Below the pieces are notes generated by a model. It was not told the DNA's origin. It did not search any database and saw only the letters and a program-made list of their open reading frames with translations. Below are positions 1-11,690 of a stretch of 64,000 nucleotides of DNA, piece after piece. Positions within the stretch are counted from its first letter, which is position 1. The number at the start of each line of letters is the position of its first letter. This DNA comes from Syngnathus acus (Eukaryota > Chordata > Actinopteri > Syngnathiformes > Syngnathidae). The position numbers and the translations under genes were made by a program. The stretch covers positions 8,576,501 through 8,640,500 of the forward strand of contig NC_051101.1 of NCBI RefSeq assembly GCF_901709675.1, in the 5' to 3' direction.

Positions 1-1640
1 ATGAATTATTAATTAATTAATAATATTAGTCATGATACAATATAAGAGTTAAATAACTTTCATTGAGAACCCACACAAAACTCAATGTTTGGCAGACGCA
101 TGTAGTTGTCCGTCTGCCTGGCACTTTACAACCTAGTCATCTGTGAGGATAATTTACAGTGTCTCCATAAAAAAAAATTATTTTTGTTTGTAAAGCAAGT
201 GGTGTGCGCATTCATTGTGAGAGAGGGTCCCTGACTGACATACAATGCAGTACAAAAGTTGCTGAACAAGTATGAAGTTAGGTCACTTACTTTACCACAT
301 AGGCTCAAAATTCAATAATCTGCAATCCGCTGAACATTTAATCTCCAGAGTATATCCAGGTTTTTACATTTCCAAGTATGCCTTGAACACATCCCTCAAG
401 GCAAAGCTGCTCCAGGAGTTTAAATCCCGAGTCCTCATCTTCTCCAAAAATAAAAGTATGCTGTGTCTTAATCCTCAAAGCTTCCTCATAGATGACTTTG
501 GAGTTTCTCCATCTGCTTCCCAAAAATTTGAAGAACATTTAGTTGTCTGAGTTTTAGGTTCCAGCTAAAATCAAGAAAGAAAGAAAACAATTGTTAAAGA
601 AAGAAAGAAAAGAAAACAAGTAACAAAGAAGGAAAACTTAGATGTGGTCAATTTAAAAAAGCAGTTCCTGTACTGATTAATCTATAATGTGCTTCGTAAA
701 CCCAGCGAGAGAAAAAATAAACTCGAGTAAGAGATCGACATTTTTGAGATCCTGTGGCTTCAGGTTTTTTTTTATGTGCTCAAAAGTAAAAGTAAAATTT
801 GCTTTGAGTGTAAAAAATGAAAATTAAACATTTTGCACTCATTGAAAATCGTCTCAACTTTAAAAGAAAAGTTGTTTCCTGGTGGATTTGTGTTGAAGTT
901 GAAGTTTTCTTTGTATAGACAGAGAACAAAGGAGCCTTTACTGTAACAAAGAAGCTGCTGAGTCTTATACCTGTTGATCTGCTTCCAGTAAACAAAAGTC
1001 AAGTTTTCAGCAACATATAAGTTTTCATATCTTATAATAAAGCCTTAACACCCCAGTTCATGCAAAATCGGTTATTAATTCATGCAACAAGTTTCTTCTT
1101 CTATTCTTACTGACTTTACACCTGATTGCATTGTTCTAAATTCCCATGGTGCATTCGAATCCTCGCAGGAACATGAATAAAGAGTTCGCGTATACATCAA
1201 GCTGTGTAATACTGTTTGCATGAGGAAACGGTGAATATAAACAATAAAACCACTTTTCCCCCACCTCCACGCGCACACACAAAAAGGGCGCATTCGCTGT
1301 AAACTTCTGACGAGCATCTGCTTTGTCCTCAGTCGCAACATCCCGAAGGAACAAAACAAAGCATCTACACAAACTCAGCTTCACTTCTGTTAAAGTTCAC
1401 AATTATTAATTAAATTACACATACTGTACTTTGAGCATGATGACGTCTCTTCAAGTAGTGTCCAAAAAGCTCGCGACAGAGCATCAGACAAAGGAAAAGA
1501 GGGACCGCTCCTCTCTCTCTCTCCTGCCTGCCTACCAGTGTCTATGTCGCTCTACCTTTGCTGCTTTGTGCTCAAGTTTGAGCGCTGACGCACCAACAAG
1601 AGCGGCAACTTTTACTGGAAAAGAACATACAAAATCACCC
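1..1640. other. Gene-free flank downstream of sox4, distal part
   Basis: AT-rich sequence without a recognisable gene. A GAAA-rich patch lies at 573-620 and a short CT run at 1507-1524. It may be intron of the candidate transcript that starts near 1850 on the minus strand. Confidence 0.5.
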
Positions 1641-1685
1641 CGAGAGTGGGGGCACACGCAAGTATGCATCTCAGGGGCAACTTAC

Positions 1686-1850
1686 CTGAAGGTGCTTTTC
1701 TCCGTGCGTGTGGCTGTGCGTCCGTGCGGGGTGGAAAAAAAATAAAGTTTGTTAGGACACATGCTGCTTTGTGTTGTGGAGTCCCCCCTTTGTCTACACG
1801 TGTGATAGATGGATGGGGCTCGTTTTAGCCGCGCCTAGTTCATTGCGCTC
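1686..1850 (-). ncRNA. Possible first exon of an unannotated transcript downstream of sox4
   Basis: On the minus strand the sequence ending at 1686 reads CTTCAG followed by GTAAGTTG, a near-perfect splice donor. The exon side is CpG-enriched, and a GC box (CCCGCCC on plus, 1864-1870) lies just upstream, so the arrangement looks like a promoter and first exon pointing away from sox4. The longest minus frame reaching the donor is only 24 codons, so a noncoding leader or 5'UTR is more likely than a coding exon. In human the long noncoding gene CASC15 begins downstream of SOX4 in this same orientation; equivalence is an inference. No acceptor partner was identified inside the window. Confidence 0.3.
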
Positions 1851-1863
1851 TCCAAACATGAGT

Positions 1864-1870
1864 CCCGCCC
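1864..1870 (-). promoter_or_regulatory. GC box beside the candidate downstream exon
   Basis: GGGCGGG on the minus strand, in a short CpG-bearing patch within AT-rich flanks. Together with the splice donor at 1685/1686 it suggests an RNA polymerase II promoter, though one SP/KLF motif alone is weak evidence. Confidence 0.3.
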
Positions 1871-3008
1871 TCTCAGAGTCAAACTATGCACATTTCTCCG
1901 CTATAGTGTCATTGTGGCTATTAGTGGACAACAATTAGGATACTTTTGTTGTTTATTTTTTTGCCACAAAATGTAATCTTCACAAAATATTACCGATATT
2001 ACAATAACTCGGTGTGACAATTTTCGTTCCTCTTAATAAATAATGCACAAAAAGTCAACTGTAGTGGTTTCTTACTGCACTTTTTGTTTTAATACATGTT
2101 GCATTCACTGTCCTGGACTTATGATTGGAGATGACCATTTCTACAATATTGAAATAGCAACAGCAGTGAACAAAGACAAGAACAAAAGAAAAAGGTCTCA
2201 TTCTAAATTTCTTTCTTTCCCCGCCTGTCCTTGTCAGCGCTGTTCCTTGTGCCAACTAAACAGGTCCCTATGGACGCAGGTGTCTTTTGAGGTGTCCCTC
2301 TTTGTCTTATCAATTTATTTATACTTAGGTCCCTGCTATGTCAGTTCATTTTTGCTATCGCAAGTTACATTTCTATTGTCATGTTCCCCTGTCTGGCCTT
2401 CCTGTGCCCTACACTGATTCATCCCTTTATTACACTACTGTACAGTGTGTACCGGATTTCAGTTAACATACATTAAAATGTAATTTCCAATGTTATATTT
2501 TCAAATATATTATTTATATTCATTATTTATTTTCAGCATGAAGTTGATTAAGCATGCAATATTGATTTATAGTAACCTTTAGGGTTTGCCAAACCATGTG
2601 ATCAAATGCAATTAAAATCAATATTATTTATATAATGCAACAGTGAAGACGTTATCAAAAGTCACTTTAGATATGGAGCAAGTCTCTCATACATGAACAC
2701 TTTTACACAAGAAGAAGGGAAGCTCACATGAACGGGTATAGTGCATGTGTCGCTGAGCCAACAAAAAGAGTCTGCTATTGAATGTGCTTGCCGGTTCTAC
2801 AACCTCGTAACCTGCTTGTAGTGACTAGAAAAGGTGGGACAATCTCATGAAATGCTAAAAGTCAAAGCTAAGGCATGGCATTTAGAGAAATTAACCCATC
2901 GAATGTGTTTTTAAATGTGGTATGAAATTTGGCTCTGGGATTCAGGATGACCCCCCTTGGCTTATTTATGATGCTTCTGTCAAACTGATTATTTGAAACT
3001 GATTCTGC

Positions 3009-3043
3009 CCCCCACCCCCCCCCAAAAAAAAAAAAAAAAAAAC
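3009..3043 (+). repeat. Poly-C/poly-A junction tract
   Basis: A nearly pure C block (one A interruption) runs straight into about 19 A residues. The G-rich complement could form a G-quadruplex-like structure. Homopolymer lengths here are prone to assembly error. Confidence 0.85.
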
Positions 3044-4986
3044 CAGGTAAGGCGCATATAGAGTTTTGATGTAGGACTGTAATTTGCAGCAAATTTGAAA
3101 TAGCGTTATTATGCAGCTTGGCACATAAAATTGACACATTATGGAAAATTGTGTGTACAAAACAAAATGGCATTTCTGTTCATTGTGTTTTTCATCATCT
3201 ATTACCTGCTACTATGATTGCATTTTAACATGGAATAAATCCATATCCAAGAGCAACATGTCAAACGAAATAGCTACATTGATTTTTGTCCTCTCGTTCT
3301 GTTTTTCTTAAGGGGATATTGAGGATCAAATGTGAGGATACACAACACTTTTAACATCAACACACTTTTAACATCAAATAATGGAGTTACATCAACAAAT
3401 CTACCCCTACAAAGGTAATAATGCTCAATTTAGACTGACACTGTCTAGGAGGCATTTGTGTGCATTGTGTGTATAGTTTGCAATGTTGTATAACCTCTTG
3501 GTAGGCTGGCTGACATTATTTAGCCACACAAGGGACAAAATATTGTGTTTTGTTGTGCAGTGCGGCTCTTTACCACTGTCTACTGTAGGTACCATGATCT
3601 CACTTCAGTTCTGTATCACACCTTTTTGACACACTGGCCTTCTGCTTTACACTTTTGGACATCAGTTGGCAAACCAGCTAATTTGCATCATCATCAACAA
3701 GTGGGCTGGAGTGTGGAGCAGGAGTTTCTAAGTAAAAACAAGTATTTAATAATTGGTTTAAAATCGGACTGGTCAAAAATTAGATGACAAATGTGACCGT
3801 TTAAGGACAGTCTGGAGCCCTGCAGGTATTTCAAAACTTGGGGCTGCAACAGTGATTCAGTCTGGAGCAAAACCTGGAATAAAAGGAGAGAAATACTGAT
3901 ACCACCACTGCCTCAGCCCCCTGGGAAGAGAACTGAGCAGATAGGTCGCCATTGCAATACAGTCATGGTTCTCTTTACCCACCCACTAGCAAAGCTCTTA
4001 TCCCCCCTGCTGTGGTTTTACTGGACCACTGACTCCAGCAGCGAGACTGTTCCGCTCCACTCTGTTGTGCCCCGGCTCATGCCTGCCTCTCTCCCACTGA
4101 GGAGTCAGCTGAGCAATGCATGAGCCATGCATGAGCCTGCACACTGAACAGGCTTCATACAGCTCGGAGGAGCTTAAGGCTTACACAGAGGGGCCAGTGC
4201 TCTTTGGAAATATACAAGATTATGTGGCAAACTGCTGATATTATGTGCATGCGTGGTACGTGATGATATTTATCATCGGGGGGTTGAGGAATAAAGTATT
4301 ATGCCACAGCTAACACAAAATGAATGCTGGAAGGAAGGGGGAAATATTTATATTCACTGCGGAGTCAGTAATTACACCCAACCATGCACTGTTGGAATAA
4401 AACTGATATATCAGACAATTGCTGTGACTCTGCAAGGGCTAATACAGTTTCTTGGAAAAATAGAAAAAATATATAAAACAGCTGCAGATTCATCAAGTTC
4501 TGCAGTGAACATAGAGTACTAGGAGCAGTATCACGTACACAGTTGAAAACAGTGCATTGACTCAGCCTTTTTGAAATTGCTGATTTAATACATTCCTGTG
4601 CTGCTGTGTAATAGTAAGACACTCTCTTTAGCAAAGCAATAACACACTTCAACTTATTCAAGACATCATTGTAAAAAAAAGATAGAAAAATTATGAAATG
4701 ACAGCACCACAAGGTGACCACAGTACATAATGGCTCTGTACTCTATAGACAAAATGTTCACCATTGCATACAGCTCAACTTGGTTGTATAATGCACAAAT
4801 ATAATACATTAACACTTTTGGTGCATGTTTATTTCAACCACTATGCCTGATTGAAGACCATGACCAACCATCAAAAAGTCATCTGCACCCCATAAGTCAT
4901 CACAGAAGAGGCCGACATATAGTGTCTGCTCTCGATGTGGGGATATCCTTGTACTGTCATTCATTTCATGCAATAGAATTTTAGCC

Positions 4987-5030
4987 AACACACACACGCA
5001 CACACACCGACACACACGGACACACACACG
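4987..5030 (+). repeat. Imperfect (CA)n tract
   Basis: CA repeats interrupted by CGCA, CGA and CGGA. Confidence 0.85.
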
Positions 5031-6394
5031 ATATTCACAGACCTAGACAGGCAGACATGCTTGTCAGCGCGCTGGAGGGCCGTTGGTTGACTCCGACTAA
5101 ACCAGCCCTTCCCCCACAATAAAGATCTGTCTGGGAGAGGGGGAAGGGAAATCATGACTGTCTGAACAGACACCCAGCATACAGCATAATGTACAAGAAT
5201 GGCTTCAAACAACAAGGTCCCAACGTGATTTAAAATTGCCCCTCATAATTGAGTAATGTATTTATCTAATGTAATTTGTAATTTAGAATTAAACCCCTTA
5301 TTAACACTTGGTTAATCTGGTTTCATAATCATGCAAACTAACAGCATACAATTAGATTACAATGCATTTAAAAATGCAACCTAAATGGCTGTTTTTTCTA
5401 TATATGTACTGTAAACTGTGCTTTTCATTATTTTTTTTAGTTTTTTTGCTGTGTCTTAAAAGCATGAACTTTTCTGTGCTTCTACACAATGGATTGCAGA
5501 AAGTACATGCCAGTCTTATCAGCAGATGTCACCTTGTGCATCACATTCTGTTTGGGCTCCAGCTCTCGACAGCAATTGTAGACTCTGTGAATTCATTTAA
5601 ATGCATTATGATGTGAATCACACTCACATCACCCAGCATCATAAATCTCATACTTGCCTTGATTTCTTTAAAGCAGGTTCATGTATGTCGTTGCCAATGT
5701 GAATTTAACTGTATTCAAACCTTACTGCAAAGGATACCCATCTTTGTCCTATCCATGTTTATGTTAGCAGAATTATTACTCATACTTATTCACATATTCA
5801 ATAACTGCCCTTGAAGTTCCCCTTAAATTCACACTTCAATTTAGAAAATGATGAATTATTTTAGAGGACTTTATTGTAACATCTACTTCTACATCAACTC
5901 TTTACATTTCTGAGCCAATCCATCCATGTCTGTATTTTTAATGCATGTCACATCTTATGTTTCTGTAAATGTACACAATATAAAATATTGTACCGTATGA
6001 ATCACAGTTAAATTCGTGGGATTCAAAATCACATATGTAAATACAATTAAGTCGAGTAGCTGTGTGCAAAATCACACATGCAATATCTGTAATGCATGTA
6101 AATGCATTTGTTCAGATTTTGTCAGAGTGGTGTGACCATCAGTACAGTTTTATGAAATCCACTCTTCAAAGTATACCTTTTGGAAAAATAGTGCATATGA
6201 GAATTTGGATTGAAGACTGTTAACTAGTGTTTTAGTTGGTGGTTATCGTTAATTGAGGGTAGTTGTACTTTAAAAAATGCAGTGTGGCTGTGAAATATTG
6301 TCATGTTTTGAGATTTAGTTAGAATATCACAATACAAAGACCAAACGTCCAAAAAAAAAAAAACTTGAAGAATCAAGAAAGACAATGGCAGAAT

Positions 6395-8930
6395 TTCAGT
6401 TCCAGCTGATATTTATTTCCTTCCTTGAAAAAGTTCTGTACACAAGTTTATATCAACAATCTGACAGGCAGTGAATGAACACAATTTAGCTGGCATGAGT
6501 TCTCCTCCCTTTCTCTGAGTCTCAAAAAAAGGTGGTTCCTTTGTTTATGGCATGATTAGAGACAATACATGATAATTCTACACAGCATATTGCACAGGAT
6601 GGATGAAAAATAAAGTTAATATACTTAAAAACGCTTTCATTTATAATATATATATAAAAAGTCCTGAACTGACCACCTTAAAAGTAAGGATGTGTAAAAG
6701 ATAGTCGTTCTAGACAGTGCCTGTCCTTGATAGCAACAACATACATAAACACACAATCTTTTTGCTTTATGATACAGTCAAATATACAAAGATTGAGTTC
6801 AATTTTTCCTCATTTTTTCCATTTTTTTTTCTGAAAAACACAACAGCTAGGTAACCTGAATCCGAAATACAAATGCTATTCACCATGCCATAAACATACT
6901 AAACAATTATCTAATAGTTAGCCAACAAGTAGAAAAGATTATATATTCAAATACAATGAGAAACGCAGAACAAGTAGATGTTGCGGAACTCAAGTCAGAA
7001 ATTTGAATATGCTTGATCTAGATCTTCTTTGTTGTTTGCTGTCTAAAAAGATAGCCAATTTAATCCAGTGGCTGGTGGATGAGTTTGACATCAGTTTATG
7101 AAAACATCAAGAAATAAGACAATTTTAAAGCTACAATCTCCTCATGTGTTGTAGGCAATATATCAGAGAGAAAGATAAATAAAAAGGAGAGGCTTCTGCT
7201 TCAGAGACTGACTGTTAAAGCCACATGCTCCACGGGAATAGCGTCTGGCAATAATCAGTTCATGATGTGTCCTAAAGAAGCCTGTAGACTGGCACTGTAA
7301 ACCGTAGAAGGTAGTCTGCAACAAAGACTGCTGCTGCATTCAAGGACTATTGAAAAATCCAAATTGCATGTGTATGCCTGCATGGTGAAACATTCTCCAT
7401 GGAGGATAACAATATTAGATTGGTTACAAAAATCAAGTCTTGCTAGTGTTATTGTGACAAAACTTGCCAAATTCACTATCGATTACTGATCAATAACTGA
7501 TAAGGGTATCCGCTTTGTGAAAATGGTCAAACGTAGCTGAACAAAGCTTTACATTGAACACCGCAGAATACTATGGTTGTTTTGCTGGTTTACTTTGGAA
7601 AGAATTTTGAGCAGGCAATAAAAAAAGAGCTTTCCAATAGACCTTGAACACAGCATGGAAACCAGCCACCTGAGGTTTCCAAATCAGGAAACCCAAATGT
7701 AGCTGAATTTCTAGGCGGATCAGATCAATTGTTGACTCCTCCTCCATATAGATTTGTACAAAAATACACTGAGAAAATAATCAAACTGTTTCCTATATTT
7801 TACGTGTCCAAACATGTGTACATTTAAATATAAAAAAATGAATCAAAGTTGTGTGTTTTTAAAACTCTAGCCCTTCGCCTGAGAAGAAAACGTGACAGAA
7901 CAATAACAATAACAGGAATTAACACAAAATAAAAAGACAAAACTGCTTGGCCCAGTATATAAATACAATATCCCATATAAAATGGCATCTGAATACATGT
8001 ACAAAACAAAGCTCTGTGTATGAAAACAAAAACTGGTGAGGAGTTTCAATAAGGTATTACTTGAAATGATCATTTTGGTCCTGAATAGTAGAGAAGATGT
8101 GTATAAAGTTCAGCACTGATTTGTAGATGCGTTTGAATCCTGAAGTTTGAAATATTAAAAGAGCTGGTGATTATTACAGTGTCATTTCATCAAACAAATA
8201 AAAAAGACGAGTTGAGGTGAGGCTAGCTATACATTTAAATAATCCTAATACTGTACTATTTGTAACTGCTTACATTAGATGTCAACATAGGAACAAAGTA
8301 AGCTATCATGCTTCAACGTGTTTTTTTTTTTTTTTTTTTGCTTTTGAAAAGATATCAAACTTGGGGGGAAAAAACAACCCACCTTGGTTTCATACAAAAT
8401 CCCTCTGTGACCACACGTTAGAAAAATGTCGCACGGCAGTCCAGAGTTATGTACCTTATAGTGGTGAAATTCACTTGGCAAATCGGTAAAAAGTTGTGAA
8501 ATGTCCCTTTAAAAAATAATCAGCAACAACATTGATTAAGTGAACGGCGGACCGCATAACGTGCAAATCAATCACAGTAAAGTTGTTGGGGGTCATCCAG
8601 TTCACCGCCGAGGGTCTTCTCAAACAGGAAACCGAACCGGTGTTACGTTTCTCCCCTTCTCGCTTGTTTTGCGCCGCTCCACGCACGCCTGTTCCACAGT
8701 CCTCCACGGTCCGCACATTCAAAGCGAAGCCGCCCACAAAAGGGCCCTTTTCGGCTTTAAAGGTTGAGCTTTCCAAGCACTTGCAGACGAGAAGCAACGC
8801 CATGGCGCTAGTTTTGAATGGGTACTAACTGGTCTGGTAGTTTGGAGACAAAAGCAGGAGCTGCCCACACTCTTGTGTCCGGGGCCCAGGGCTTCGTTTG
8901 TGGTGGTCGTCGGTTGTGCCCACCTTGTTT
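6395..8930 (-). other. sox4: sox4 3' untranslated region (inferred)
   Basis: This AT-rich stretch between the sox4 stop codon and a minus-strand AATAAA near 6412 contains no credible coding frame. Its length, about 2.5 kb, fits the long 3'UTR known for vertebrate SOX4. Visible elements are a minus-strand poly(A) tract (T-run at 8321-8339) and two matches to the miR-129-5p seed complement, GCAAAAAG at 6765-6758 and GCAAAAAA at 8341-8334. The 3' boundary is inferred only from the polyadenylation hexamer. Confidence 0.6.
6412..6417 (-). terminator. Candidate sox4 polyadenylation signal AATAAA
   Basis: The plus strand reads TTTATT, giving AATAAA on the sox4 strand within GGAAATAAATATC. It lies about 2.5 kb past the stop codon, so cleavage would be expected around 6390-6400. 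Earlier cleavage sites have not been excluded. Confidence 0.5.
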
Positions 8931-10160
8931 TCAGTATGTGAACACCAGGTTGGAAATGGTGGACTCCAGCCAGTCCCCGGAGATCATTTCGCTAACTTCG
9001 GGGGTGCAGTAGTCGGGGAATTCGAAGTGGGAGCCTCCGGAGCCGGACTCAAAGTTCAAATCCAAGTCCCTGTCCAGCACCGAGGAGCCAAAGCTCCCCA
9101 GCGACATGCTGTCAAAGTTGGGGCTCGGGTTCAAGTCGAGCAAGTCGTCCTCGAACTCTTCGTCCTCCGAGGAGGAAGAAGACGACGACGAGGAGGCGGA
9201 GCAGTGGGACCCGGAGGGTGTGGGCGAGGAAGCCCGCCGACTGCTGTACGTTTGGCCGCCGCGACGCTGCGACGAGCCGCCCGGGCTTCCGCTACTGCCG
9301 GCCGGGGACTCGCTTCCCTCGTCCCTACCGCTGGACACGTCCTCGTACAGGCTGAGCGGATCACTGGAGTCCGCAGAGTTGCTCAGCGTAGGACTGGCCG
9401 GAACGGTGACTGAGGACGCGGGACTGACGCTTAAGCCGCCCCCGTAGACGTGGTAGACCCGCTTGGCCCTCTTGCCCTCCGGTACTTGCTTGGCTGTGGA
9501 TGACACCGACTTGGACTTGGAGAGGGTGATGTGGTGATGGTGGTTGTGGTCCGGTGGCTGCTCAGAGGCAAACTGTGAGGCTTTGGTGCTACTGCTGTTC
9601 CCGAAAAATGATTTGTGGGCTTTGCTGCTGGGTGATTTGAGTCCATTCTTCCTCGAAGATGAGGACGACTTAATGCTGGTGCTGTTGGAGCTACTGTTGA
9701 CTCTTTCCCCCTTTTCCCCGACACTTCCCGGCTTGGAAGCGCTCGATTTGACCTTCTTCCTGGGCCGGTACTTGTAGTCGGGGTAGTCCGCCATGTGCTT
9801 GAGCCTCAGCCGCTCCGCCTGCTGGATGAAGGGGATCTTGTCGCTGTCTCTGAGGAGCTTCCACCTCTTCCCCAGCCGTTTAGAGATCTCGGCGTTGTGC
9901 ATGTCAGGAGACTGCTCCATAATCTTCCGCCTCTCGATCTGTGACCATACCATGAATGCGTTCATGGGTCTCTTAATGTGGCCGCTCGGAGTTTTACACC
10001 ACGCCGGGTTGTCCCCGGCTGTCGAGGAGGCTGTGGAGCCGGGGGAGAGGGGCGAGTCAGCGGGGTCCAGATCCATGCTCGCCCCGGAGCTCGAATCCCC
10101 GCTGAAGAAGGAGGAAAGCGCCTCCGCAGTGCTCTCTGTGTGGCTCATCTTCTGCACCAT
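8931..10160 (-). CDS. sox4: SoxC HMG-box transcription factor SOX4, complete single exon
   Basis: This gene encodes a 409-residue nuclear SoxC protein, which binds ATTGTT-type DNA through an HMG box and activates genes for progenitor survival and neural, cardiac and skeletal development. The start MVQ at 10160 matches the SOX4 family start, and the ATG has A at -3 and G at +4. Residues about 61-130 form the HMG box ([12 protein letters not shown] to [11 protein letters not shown]). A long serine/lysine-rich linker follows, with a short histidine run (about residue 210), a serine run and an acidic [12 protein letters not shown] block. The last 33 residues form the transactivation domain, ending ISNLVFTY. 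The RKKVK and the SGDWLES..SNLVFTY tail favour SOX4 over SOX11 or SOX12; whether it is the teleost a or b copy is undecided. Human SOX4 is longer (474 residues) because of Gly/Ala tracts that are absent here. HMG-box positions 104 and 113-114 (R, QQ) differ from the K and RE I recall for mammals. No intron is needed, as in other vertebrate SOX4 genes. Confidence 0.96.
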   Translation of the reverse strand: MVQKMSHTESTAEALSSFFSGDSSSGASMDLDPADSPLSPGSTASSTAGDNPAWCKTPSGHIKRPMNAFMVWSQIERRKIMEQSPDMHNAEISKRLGKRWKLLRDSDKIPFIQQAERLRLKHMADYPDYKYRPRKKVKSSASKPGSVGEKGERVNSSSNSTSIKSSSSSRKNGLKSPSSKAHKSFFGNSSSTKASQFASEQPPDHNHHHHITLSKSKSVSSTAKQVPEGKRAKRVYHVYGGGLSVSPASSVTVPASPTLSNSADSSDPLSLYEDVSSGRDEGSESPAGSSGSPGGSSQRRGGQTYSSRRASSPTPSGSHCSASSSSSSSSSEDEEFEDDLLDLNPSPNFDSMSLGSFGSSVLDRDLDLNFESGSGGSHFEFPDYCTPEVSEMISGDWLESTISNLVFTY

Positions 10161-10707
10161 GCTGTCTCTCTTCTCCGTGCACTTACTTTAAAAGAAAAGT
10201 AAGCTCTTTTCTCCCAGTGTATGAGTTACGTTAAAAAAAAAAAAAAAAAGTCACTCCTCTGATGTGTCGTATAAACTCAGTCCAGTTTGGCCAGATATGA
10301 AACACAAAGTTTAACTTCCAGAGCTTTTGCCGTGACTGATCTCTCTCCCTTCCTTCTGTGTGGTGAAAAATCAATAGAGCCGAGTGGTGCCCAGCAAGCA
10401 CAACAGTCTATGCGGCTGACTCTGGTCCGCTACTGCAAAAGACTCCCAAGCACAGTTATAAGTGTTTTTTTTTTTTCTCGGCATCAGCCTGTGTCCCCTC
10501 TCCTAGAGACAAAAACCAGACATGCTGGGGAGGGAAAGGAAAAAAGGAACTTAAAATGAATAACACGGTCCGCCCTCCATCTGTTTACTTGCAGCAGAGT
10601 TTTAAGCAGCCCTCCAGACTCGTCTCCCTTTGCATGCATTTATCCCTTCCCGAGATACAACGGTGATAAAAAATAAGCCAATGGGAGGCTGTCACTAGCC
10701 TGCCTCC

Positions 10708-10715
10708 GCGCCAAA
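10708..10715 (-). promoter_or_regulatory. E2F-consensus site in sox4 promoter
   Basis: The sox4 strand reads TTTGGCGC, an exact match to the E2F consensus TTTSSCGC. It lies 22 bases from a CCAAT box, a pairing typical of growth-regulated promoters. Function is inferred from the motif and its position only. Confidence 0.4.
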
Positions 10716-10736
10716 CCGACGCCCATCTCGGCGCTG

Positions 10737-10741
10737 ATTGG
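10737..10741 (-). promoter_or_regulatory. CCAAT box in sox4 promoter
   Basis: The minus strand reads GGACCAATCAGCGCC, a good NF-Y-type CCAAT box, about 575 bases upstream of the start codon. It probably lies 60-100 bases upstream of the transcription start if the 5'UTR is about 450-500 nt. Confidence 0.4.
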
Positions 10742-11352
10742 TCCAAAATGGAATCTAATAATAATCAGCGCGTGCAATGAGCAGCCTCATGTCTGACCTC
10801 ATTCCAGAATACAAGAAACTTCTTTTTTTTTTTTTAAAGAGACACTGGCTTATGTTATCGGCCCCCTCCCCTTTTTTTCTACTCTACCACCAAGTCCATG
10901 TGTATGTCATTAACATATAGCTATAAGGGAAGCAAAGTAGATTTTGCCATATGGAAAGTTTGAGAACAGTTTGTACTAGTGGGGAAATGTGAATTAAATA
11001 AATATGTACCATATATTAATGTTTTTTCTTCTTTCTTCCCCCATTCTAACTGGAGAGCATACAACAACAGAGAGTCTCTGCAGGCAATACACATCCCCTG
11101 GGCAATTTAGGGGAAGCATTTAACATACCCACTAAAAAAAATACATATATTCATACTAATGCGCAAAGAAGGATTTCTGCTGGAGACACAAAATTACCCT
11201 GCCCTAACCTGTCTTACATGATGACATGTACTTATTTTCAGTTCCGACACATGTGCGTGTGAACACGTTCAACAGGATCATGTTGAGCAACTGAGTGGTT
11301 GAGCCTCTTACAGAATAATGTCTGACGCCTCAGATGGTTGGACTGATTTGAG

Positions 11353-11355
<3 letters not shown>

Positions 11356-11447
<92 letters not shown>
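11356..11447 (+). repeat. Pure (CT)46 microsatellite
   Basis: Ninety-two bases of uninterrupted CT, about 0.6-0.7 kb upstream of the inferred sox4 promoter. On the other strand it is a GAGA tract of the kind that can form triplex DNA. Confidence 0.97.
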
Positions 11448-11449
<2 letters not shown>

Positions 11450-11606
11450 CTCTTTTGGGCGGTCCTTTGTAGGAACACAACGGCCCAACCCTCTGCAGGC
11501 GCACACTAGTCAGGGAGAAGAGAGTTGTTCTCGATGGTTGTACAATGAACGTACATCCATTCAGGCAGTCTGCACACTGAGGCAGTACTACTACTGCTAC
11601 TACTAC

Positions 11607-11658
11607 AACACACGCATGCACACACACACACACGCATGCACACATACACACACGCATG

Positions 11659-11686
<28 letters not shown>
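11607..11686 (+). repeat. Compound (CA)n / CACGCATG array
   Basis: CA dinucleotides interrupted regularly by CGCATG, giving three CACGCATGCACA units before a pure CA stretch. A short CTA run (11586-11605) precedes it. The alternating purine-pyrimidine pattern favours Z-DNA. Confidence 0.9.

Positions 11687-11690
<4 letters not shown>

Larger units (their letters stand above)
1871..6394. other. Gene-free flank between candidate downstream exon and sox4 3' end
   Basis: No supported gene. A C-run joined to an A-run sits at 3009-3043 and a CA-rich tract at 4987-5030. The block 3960-4190 is more GC-rich than its surroundings and contains AGTCAGCTGAG and a repeated CATGAGCC element, so it may be a regulatory patch. 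Short open frames here are fragmented by stops and show no recognisable domain. Confidence 0.5.
10161..10760 (-). promoter_or_regulatory. sox4 5'UTR and proximal promoter region
   Basis: On the sox4 strand this region has a CCAATCAG box (plus-strand ATTGG at 10737-10741), a perfect E2F-type TTTGGCGC (10715-10708), and a second CCAAT in the opposite orientation near 10679-10683. An ATGCAAAG octamer-like element and an ATAAAT stretch lie near 10630-10642. The GC content and CpG frequency are higher around 10.68-10.74 kb than in the flanks, which suggests the core promoter is there and the 5'UTR is about 450-500 nt. The transcription start itself cannot be read from sequence, and no clear TATA box is assigned. 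Confidence 0.5.

Noticed and set aside
1431-1745. 104-codon plus-strand open frame
   Set aside because: Lies in the CpG patch where stop codons are rarer; no homology recognised, and the better signal there is a splice donor on the opposite strand.
8898-9447. Long plus-strand open frames antisense to sox4 (up to 171 codons) and further antisense frames to 10202
   Set aside because: They mirror the GC-rich, serine-codon-rich sox4 coding sequence; no recognisable domain and no independent start context.
10180-10195. AAAGTAAGTG in the sox4 5'UTR, resembling a splice donor
   Set aside because: sox4 is intronless in vertebrates and the coding frame is complete without splicing.
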